A DNA stretch of 64,000 nt from Rhynchopus sp. YZ270_cl-10 (Eukaryota; Euglenozoa; Diplonemea; Diplonemida; Diplonemidae), in NCBI GenBank assembly GCA_964035575.1, contig OZ037890.1, positions 124,001-188,000 on the forward strand, written 5' to 3'. The notes beneath the pieces are model-generated. The model ran no database searches, was not told the DNA's origin, and was given only the letters and a program-made list of their open reading frames with translations. The first letter of the stretch is position 1; each line of letters starts with the position of its first letter. Positions 57,044-64,000 of this stretch are shown one piece after another. The position numbers were made by a program, and so were the translations under genes.

Positions 57044-57946
57044 TCAGACCTGTAAAGATCCAGAGACAATATGGCGGATATGCTGTGGCATTGCTTCGAG
57101 GGCGGTTTGTATTCTTCGTGCTTCTCTTTTGCGGGCTTGCTCTGCGCGCACTGTGGACATGTCGTTTGCGAAGGAGCGGTTCCATGCCAAAGCCTCTTGC
57201 TTGTAGTGTGCACGCGATGAGACCAAGGCCGCCTTCTCCTCCTCCTGGTGGCGTACGCTGTTCGCGTCCACCACCGCCACCTCCGCTGCTGTCTCACCAC
57301 CTGCCCACCGTTCTCTCACTGCACGAAGCCGTCTTCTTGTAGACTCCACTAACGCCACGTTCTCCTCCTCTGCTCTGTGTTGGTACCGCTCCAGAATGTC
57401 ACGCAAATGCTGTTTCTCTGCTTCCCGCCGTTCGGACGCAACTTTTTCCTCTTTCTCTTTCCGCCTTGCGGTTATCTCCGCACAACGCGCTTCTACGACA
57501 CCGACCGTATCGTAGCGCTTGCTTGGCGAGGGTGGGGTGTACGGTTCTGGTGCATCCTCCGTACGCCGCCACCTGGCCTCCCGCTCTGCCTGCAGTCTTG
57601 CAAGGATGCGTTGTTTCTCTGCCTCGCGCGCATGCTGTCGCCGCGCCTGTCCGGCAGCTTCTTCCTCCGTGAGCGGGCACCCTTCTTCATCTACCACGAC
57701 GGAGTGGCGTTGGCGCACCCACCCAAAGGGGTCACCCTCGCAGACACAGCCCTTTGCGAGGGCGGCGCGTGCAGCGGTGTACTCGAGACGCTGCTGGCGT
57801 GCGTTTCTGCGTAGGACATGGCCGTAGGGTCCGTCCTCGGGGAGGGTGCGTGAGGTGGTGGTGGTGGTGGTGGTGGTGGTGGTGTGGGAAGTGTTGCAAG
57901 TGCTCTTGTCACTCTGCTGTCGAGACGGAGGTACAGGGCAGTACAT
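57044..57946 (-). CDS. Coiled-coil protein, function unknown
   Basis: 300 aa. A Ser/Thr-rich N-terminus with a run of about 10 Thr is encoded by a (GGT/ACC)n microsatellite near 57855-57880. Long charged helices follow at about 85-140 (EEEAAGQARRQHAREAEKQR) and 155-290 (ARRKEKEEKVASERREAEKQ; RRRLRAVRERWAGGE; QARKREARRIQTALEAM). These are predicted coiled coils rich in Arg, Glu and Ala. Cytoskeletal or flagellar-type proteins often look like this, but nothing specific is recognisable. The composite element C ends 40 bp beyond its stop codon. The start is the only Met before the Thr run; the first helix would still be included if translation began later. Confidence 0.75.
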   Translation of the reverse strand: MYCPVPPSRQQSDKSTCNTSHTTTTTTTTTTSRTLPEDGPYGHVLRRNARQQRLEYTAARAALAKGCVCEGDPFGWVRQRHSVVVDEEGCPLTEEEAAGQARRQHAREAEKQRILARLQAEREARWRRTEDAPEPYTPPSPSKRYDTVGVVEARCAEITARRKEKEEKVASERREAEKQHLRDILERYQHRAEEENVALVESTRRRLRAVRERWAGGETAAEVAVVDANSVRHQEEEKAALVSSRAHYKQEALAWNRSFANDMSTVRAEQARKREARRIQTALEAMPQHIRHIVSGSLQV

Positions 57947-58427
57947 AGAGTATGTCTTTGTTTTTTGAAACTCAAAAAATAAAGAATTTTTTGAGGAATT
58001 TTCTTTGGAATGTTGGGTGGAGAAGAAGGGGGGAAGGAAGAAGGAAGAAGGGGGGGAGGGGGGGAGGGGGTTTAAAAAGTGTCACGTCGTCGTTCCCTGC
58101 GTTGACGCTTCCATACACACACTATCTTTCACCTGTCGGGCGGTGGTGTTGCGGAGTACGGTTGGGTGAGTGAACGAAGTGACACTTTCCGCTCACAAAG
58201 TCGTGTACGCATTTTTTAAAAAAAATGGGGAGATTTTTTTTTTTTAATGCTGGGCAATATTGGGGTGGAATTTAGCTCGTAAGAGTTTCTTCCACTATTT
58301 TCCTTTTTTTTGAGGATTCTTTTTGGTTACTGGGGGGACGGGGGCCAATTTTAGGAGATTTACTTTTTTCTTCTGATCTTGTTGGAGTAGTGCAGTTGCC
58401 TCATTTGCTGCCACAATCTCCACTTTT
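57947..58427. other. Spacer with MITE-like family I
   Basis: No gene. 58074-58212 is the family I copy (AAAGTGTCACGTCGTCG facing GAACGAAGTGACACTTT), related to 16633-16745. Confidence 0.6.
58074..58212. repeat. MITE-like element, family I, copy 2
   Basis: Inverted AAAGTGTCAC ends and a GGTTGGGTGAGTGAACGA interior. The shared sequence continues past the right end (CCGCTCACAAAGTCGTGT), so the true boundary may be there. Confidence 0.6.
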
Positions 58428-61400
58428 TTATCCATAAAACGACGTGAGTTTGCTTACCCCTACCACACTTGGCGCATGCTCCTTACTAAACCGCTGTGGA
58501 CTGCTGCTCACCGGGTACGCCACACCGTTACTTCTCATATCCACCCAGATGGTGTCTTTCCTTAGACCCACTATCGCACCTTCGCTGCCTTTGTACTTAC
58601 CTTTGCCGAAGGACACTAGGTCGTCGGCACTGACGCCCCACTGCCTCAAGAGAACTGGGTTTCTGTCGAATATCCGCACAGCTCCACTTGCGCCTATGTA
58701 ATAGAAGAGCGTACGTTCCTTCTGCGACATCTGCAGTGCGACTACTGGAATCCTTGCCTTCCTGTTCGAGCTTGACATCACCGTGAACGAATGCACCAGC
58801 ACATCCACCCCCACCTGCCCCGCTCGCAAGACGTACAGCTCATTGTGCGCAACACCACACGCAATGTGCTCTTCCCCTTTGCTGAGCAGGACTGTACCGC
58901 ACGATACAGACCCCTTCGGGTGCGTAGGGGACAACGCAGTGTCAAAAGCATGCTGGGTTATGTCCAAACCCACAGTCCGCGTCGGCTCGTCATTGAAAGT
59001 AACTGTGTGGGTGACCAGGGTGTTCTTTGGGGAGTAGCTGCTGATGTCGGAGGTGAACAATAGACGTGTGGTGACTAAGTCGCTTGCGAAGTACTGTTCG
59101 CATGGAAGCACAAATGCGCCTGAGCAATCCACAGCGAAGTAGACGTCTGGGTCCTCCTTGGCGACTTCGCTGTGCAGAACGCCTATGACGCATACCACTA
59201 ACCGCTCGATGCGGCTCAGCACCGCCCATTTGTCGTCCTCAAATGCTTTGCTGCGTTCTGCGTCGTCGCCTTCGAGCGTGATCTTGTAGCGTCCACCTCG
59301 TTGGAGGCCGTAGCGTGCAAGGGTGGGGTGTGCTCCTGCGTGGAAGGGCTTGACTGTGGTGCCGGCGAGGAAGAGGAAGGGCGCGCAAGCCGGGAGAGGC
59401 TGGCGCTGTGCAACCACGCAGAGGTTGTGGAGGTTCAGGATGTCGTGCTGGGTGCGGCCCGCGAAGGGGTGTGCCTCCTCCAGCTCGGGGTCGTAGCGCC
59501 ACAGATGCTTGCCTCGCTCGCCCATGATCAGCGCGTCACGCCCCTGCAGGTCCCCCACCCCGTACCGCACCAGGTCACCAGGTTTAAACCCAAACTTCTG
59601 TTCAACCTCCGGACCAGTTCCAAACACAACACATCTCCCAGTGCTTTCAACAAAGTGATGTGAGGTAAGCGTCTCCTGAGTGCGGAAGCGAACTGTAAGG
59701 TGATAAAAAATATATGTGGGGGAGGAATAATTAAGGAAAGTTACCCTCAGCTTCTCAAATGCACCATTTTTGGTAATGGTACACAGGCTGTTTTCGATAG
59801 AATTGTAAAGTGAAGTTATTAATGCAGGCACCTCCGACTGACCCACTGTACGATGCCAGCCATCCGGATGAAAGCACAAGTACCCTGCGGCCAACAACAG
59901 AAGGTGTAAAAGGTTTTCATTTTATTAACCACATACTCTCGCCACACTTCCAGTCTTGGTGCAGTGCTAATACGGCGTTGGTGTCCGGCTTGTCTATCTC
60001 TTCAAGGACATGCCCTCGGTCATCTTGACCATCCCGCTTCTCCTTTGCGCGCAGTGCAACCACGGCAAGCTCTTCAAGAGACTCACAGATCTCCGCCTTC
60101 AGCAGCTCCCCTATAGGCGGCCAGCCACCTTCACCGTCGCCCTGCTGCCTACTCAGCACGACCGCTAGCTTCTTCTCCAACACCCCGAAGAGCACACCAC
60201 GCAGCTTCTTTTGATCGCGAAGCACCTTCCTGCGGGCCCTGCTCTCCACATTCTGATGCACCCACAGCACTGCACCAACAAACCGCCCAAACTCTTGCAC
60301 CCTCGGAACCTGAATAATCTTTCCAGTATAAGCCTCATACGATGCCCAGAGACCTGCCAAATGAGGGTACGGCAGTGGTGTAGATGACACAGCGACCACA
60401 TCACAATCCGTCACCACCCCTACGGTATACAGCATCCAAACGCAAACCAAGGGACGACATGATGTAGGAAATGCGTGAAGACAGTTGTCCACTCTGGTGG
60501 TCGCAGGAATGGGGCTTGCGTGCAGGGAGGACAGCACTGCTGTTGTGAAGACCCGCTTTACCCCAAGCACCACCGGGGCGACGAGAGAGAGATCGTCATA
60601 GTGAAAGCACGGTATTTGCATTGCGTCGTCGTCGCTTCCTCTGTGGAGACACATTTCGGGGCGGCCGGAAAATCGTTCGGTAGTTTTGGTGGCCAAAAGG
60701 TTGTGCCAATTCCAGTGCTCGCGGGGTGACCCTGAGAGTGTTTCATCGATGGGTTGTGCAAAGCTGTATGCCAAAGAGGCGAAGGAAGTAACAGAAATCA
60801 CTGCACGCCGTCGAATGCGGTATTCCCGCACCTCATCGAGAATGCATAACAGCCCAGGGAAGTACACTGTTAACGTAGCCTGCAACGCTGCCTCGTCCAC
60901 CCGCACAGTAGGCTTCTGCTGTTCATACGCTTCATCAATGACCTGCCACTTCTCAAACCGTACCCATTCCTTTTGCTTCACCTCCTCCTCCCCATCCTCT
61001 TCCTCCCGGATTGTGTCGTCTTCATGTGAAGAAGGAAAGGTGTAATACTCCCAGACGTGTGCAGTGGGTTTAAGCCAGGAGCGGCAAAAATGTTCGGGAA
61101 AGGTGCAAAGGCACGCTTCTCGTGCAAGATCGTCTGCCGTCTTTTCTGTATCTTTGACAGGAATCGCTTTAAGATTGGCCGCGATATTGGGGTGCCAAAA
61201 GGGGATATCCTTTAAGGTAACCAAAGAGACGGTGCTGCTTGGACCTACCTGCTGTACCCACATCCCTTCTGCAGTGCACCCTACAATGCGAACAGCGGAT
61301 TCTTTATCAAGTGGAGGTGGTGTGTTTGGGTCAGTATGTGGACGTGGTGGTGCCGCTGTCGGGTCCACCGTAGGCACCCTCTCTCTTGAAATGATCATTG

Positions 61401-64000
61401 ACAGTTGAAACCCTTTTCCTCCGGTCAATGCGGCCAAACTCTTTTCGGTTACATCAACCAAGACGTTCTGTTTCTTTGTGGTCCGATGATACTCCGCACC
61501 ACCCAACGAGAAGGACGCATGCGTGATTGTCTGAAACACTGACGTATTTCGATGCTTCAATGGATCATAAAACTCTGACACCTCCTCTGCCAGCCCTACC
61601 ACCCGAGGAGCATACGCTGCGTCAATACAACGCCGTGACCTACCTGCTAGCGGCTCGCACTTTGGCGGAATACCTTTCAATGCCTTAGAATCCCTTGCAA
61701 ACCACAGCTCTCCACACGCTACCCCGATAATCACAATAACCGTATCCTCAGACCCTGCCTGCGACGATCTCGGCGACGACTTCCCTTGCGATACAATCCC
61801 CGCCGTCGCGCCTCGACATAAAAACTGCCGCGGTGGATAGTCAGGAATGCACTTCCCCGCCACCTCTAAGCGCTGACCCGAAAAATACCCAAACTTTGCG
61901 CAAGCTTCGTGAGAAGTATCCAGAAGCAACACCTCCCCCGTAACAGACAGACAATGTGTACTGTTCAACGGCTTCCCCTTTTCTTCGGTCTCCTCTAGGT
62001 CCTCGGAGGAGCTGTCGGAGGTGTCGTCTGGGTCTTGCAGTTCGTCGTCCTTCTTTTTTGAGGAGGAACTCACAAAGCCACGACCCCGAAGAACCGGGGC
62101 AGCGACGTAGACAGTATCTTGGAGAAGCTTCCATTGTTTTGGTACTGCTGCGGGAACAACTTTGACTGCTTTTGTGGAGATGGATAGTACGACAAGATCT
62201 GCAGGGTTTATTGCCTCTGCACCTCTCGCACCGTCGAGCTGTCCCCATATCCTCCCCTCCCACACCCCCACCACAGTTCCCAACTGACGAAGATGTTCAC
62301 CCCGAATCACCTTATATCTTTGTGCATGATAAATCCCAAACGGTCTGCACGTAGAACACCTAATGTCAAATCCCCCCACCTCACCATGAGGCAGTGTAGG
62401 GTACGGAAACACTTCTACCTCAGGCGGCAGGCGTACCGGAAGGCAAACGGTTCCGACAACCTTCATGTGGGTAGCATAGCGTGCGTCGACCCCAATCACC
62501 TCTCCTTTCCCGCATCGAAGGGAAACCCAAATTTGGCCGTCATCAATTCCATAGACGACACCTTCTTTTCCTTCTAAATCTTGTTTTTGGATTCCTTCGA
62601 ATTTAACAACTTGAGAGTGGTGGACACCGTATTTATGCATGACGCGGAAGGCGCATCGCATTTGGCGTGCCCCATATTGCAACAAAGACTCCGGGTGTGA
62701 AGGCATCGCTTTGTTGAAAAGAAGGCGAAACCCATAAGCTTCCTGCAACTCAGTATAGCTGTCCCCCGCCAGTGGATGTGGAAAGCTGCCGTCATTATCG
62801 TGCGTCCATGCTACACCACAGAAACACCCCAAATAGACAGTCATTTTCCCTTCATGCTCGCCTCTAGTGTACTGCAGGCGATCTCCTATTTGGTACCCAT
62901 ATTTTTTCACTAAATACTGCGAAGAAGCAAAGCGCTGTAAAATCCCTAATGGTCCCAGCTGGGTGTGATGGTGTTCTTGCAAGACCGTTTGTCTCTTTGC
63001 GATGTAGGGCTTGGTTCGGAGAGGCATCGGTAACACATCTGCGACCCAAACAAACGGGGTTGCCGACATTACTTCACGATAGGTAGATCCACTGAATGCC
63101 CTGGCGCCTTGCGTTGTGTCATCGTGTCTCCATATCTTCCCATCATACACTCCTAGTACTGTTGCACAGAGTTTTGACTCGAATTGAACTACCATTCCAT
63201 GGTGCATACGAAACGGCTTCATCACCTCCGGCGTAGGATCGAGCGACATGCATTTCCCAAAGGAACTGATGTAGCGAAACCGGCGGGACTGCGCGGTCTG
63301 CGTGCAGAGCTTTCGTTTGACAAACATTATGGTGCTGAGCGACACATCGTCTCCCCATGCCGACGAAGCATGCGCTGCACCACCCAATAAAAGCCGTTTC
63401 GAAATGCTTTTTTCATGCTCAATCTGTTGCCTCACCTCTTGAGACAAAAGCTGCAAATCCGCTTGCTTCTTCGCACCACATACAAACCTTGGCAGCCTAA
63501 CCACCTCACGACATGCAATGGTACCTACATCACACCACCTCGCGCTACAACACCACTCACCCGACGCTGTATTCTGAAACATCAATCCACAGACCCGTCC
63601 TATCGCGGATATCACCGGAACCTCGGGCAGTTCAGAGGCATCGAATGGAGGACACCCTGGGAAGAGCTGGGTACACATGGCAAAAAAAGCGGAATCATGC
63701 TTCGTAATGCTTGTTACTATGGTGTCGCGGATGACGGCAGAAATAGAAGGAAAATGCTTGGCAGGGAATTTTGATAAGGCAGACGCAGTGTCTGGGTCAT
63801 CCCGGAAGAATGAGAGGTGCTTCACAACGCGGGCTGTGAGTTCAACGAGAAGGGCCAATCGGAGGCCTTCGTTTTGTACCTTTGATGCAAGAATTCCGAG
63901 ATACCGGAGGTTCAATCCATTCGCTCGGAAAACCTCCGCGATGCCACCACAGAAGCATGAAACAGCACGCATATCATCGGACAACATCCTCTCGGGCTCT
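58428..64000 (-). CDS. Giant protein of repeated SH3/KOW-like modules (5' end outside window)
   Basis: Exons 59937-64000 (open at the window edge) and 58428-59692, at least 1770 aa. The donor GAGA|GTATGT and acceptor TATCACCTTACAG join in phase 1 (Ile codon). Both exons carry the same unit of about 90-120 aa: a short Cys/Gly lead, '(K/P)(F/Y)G(x)3-5GD(x)L/V(x)F/Y', then a Gly-rich turn, '(V)(x)G(V)(x)(x)G(x)(I)W', and an acidic turn. Examples are KYGYQIGDRLQYTRG, FGFKPGDLVRYGVGD, WGVSADDLVSFGKGK, YGVHHSQVVKFEG and FGIYHAQRYKVIRG. The spacing suggests small SH3-like/KOW-type barrels. A Ser/Glu/Asp-rich region (about 62.0-62.1 kb) divides the protein. Function unknown; a large scaffold is plausible. 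The last exon may end at another donor (GGG|GTAAGC near 58457) instead of the TAA at 58428. Confidence 0.8.
59693..59936 (-). other. Intron in giant repeat-module gene
   Basis: 244 bp, GTATGT donor and CACCTTACAG acceptor. About 40% of it is a family E repeat (59808-59902). The downstream exon alone has a spurious start inside this repeat. Confidence 0.8.
59808..59902 (+). repeat. Dispersed repeat, family E, inside intron
   Basis: AAGTGAAGTTATTAATGCAG, GCACCTCCGACTGACCCAC, a 12-bp longer middle than at 22770-22850, then CAAGTACCCTGCGGCC and AACAACAG. Confidence 0.8.

Noticed and set aside
59693-59897. Separate gene starting MLAAGYLCFHPDGW at 59897
   Set aside because: That start lies inside a family E repeat within an intron; phase-matched splice sites join the exon to the large upstream ORF.

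Overview
The window is nuclear DNA from a eukaryotic protist. Coding regions are GC-rich and mostly long. They sit in AT-rich spacers full of poly(A)/poly(T) runs, short dispersed repeats and non-autonomous transposons. All 18 genes I accept as host genes read on the minus strand. Most have an AG splice acceptor with a pyrimidine tract a few to about 40 nt before the start codon, and at least four have ordinary GT-AG introns. One-way gene order, acceptors hugging the ATG and cis-introns together suggest polycistronic transcription with spliced-leader addition, as in Euglenozoa. A diplonemid-like flagellate is my best guess, at low confidence; dinoflagellate relatives are the main alternative.

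Layout. 1-11.1 kb: tandem array of a secreted astacin-type metalloprotease gene (one 5' fragment, two full copies) with EGF, LamG-like and PA14 modules; the two full copies differ in PA14 number (2 and 3). 11.1-21.4 kb: transposon-rich tract with a TIR element (13.3-14.4 kb), a hAT-type element carrying a 253-aa ORF (14.6-15.7 kb), a second hAT-like element (15.9-16.5 kb), a decayed LINE endonuclease and a composite element ending in about eight 260-bp tandem repeats. 21.4-22.5 kb: first exon of a MORN-repeat gene. 22.5-29.1 kb: gene-free repeat forest. 29.1-43.4 kb: dense minus-strand genes (CaaX protein, two tandem ubiquitin-like/WD40 proteins and a third relative, Cys-rich protein, START-domain protein, secreted Thr/Pro-rich protein, ankyrin protein). 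43.4-47.6 kb: decayed LINE RNase H and two TIR elements. 47.6-50.4 kb: large MORN-repeat gene. 50.4-52.1 kb: sirtuin pseudogene and a second MULE-like copy. 52.1-64 kb: ankyrin protein, duplicated Gly/Pro-rich micro-ORF, tail-anchored cytochrome b5, coiled-coil protein, and a giant protein of repeated SH3-like modules running off the right edge.

The genes do not form one pathway; the unifying features are genome architecture and mobile DNA. The most notable signal is a set of very short (about 40-90 bp) dispersed elements. One family has a hairpin with compensatory changes and is present in one astacin-array spacer but missing from the matching site of the next. Three of the four resolved introns contain a copy of one of these short families. 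Three transposons have exact target-site duplications visible in the sequence (8, 8 and 9 bp families; the 9-bp family twice).
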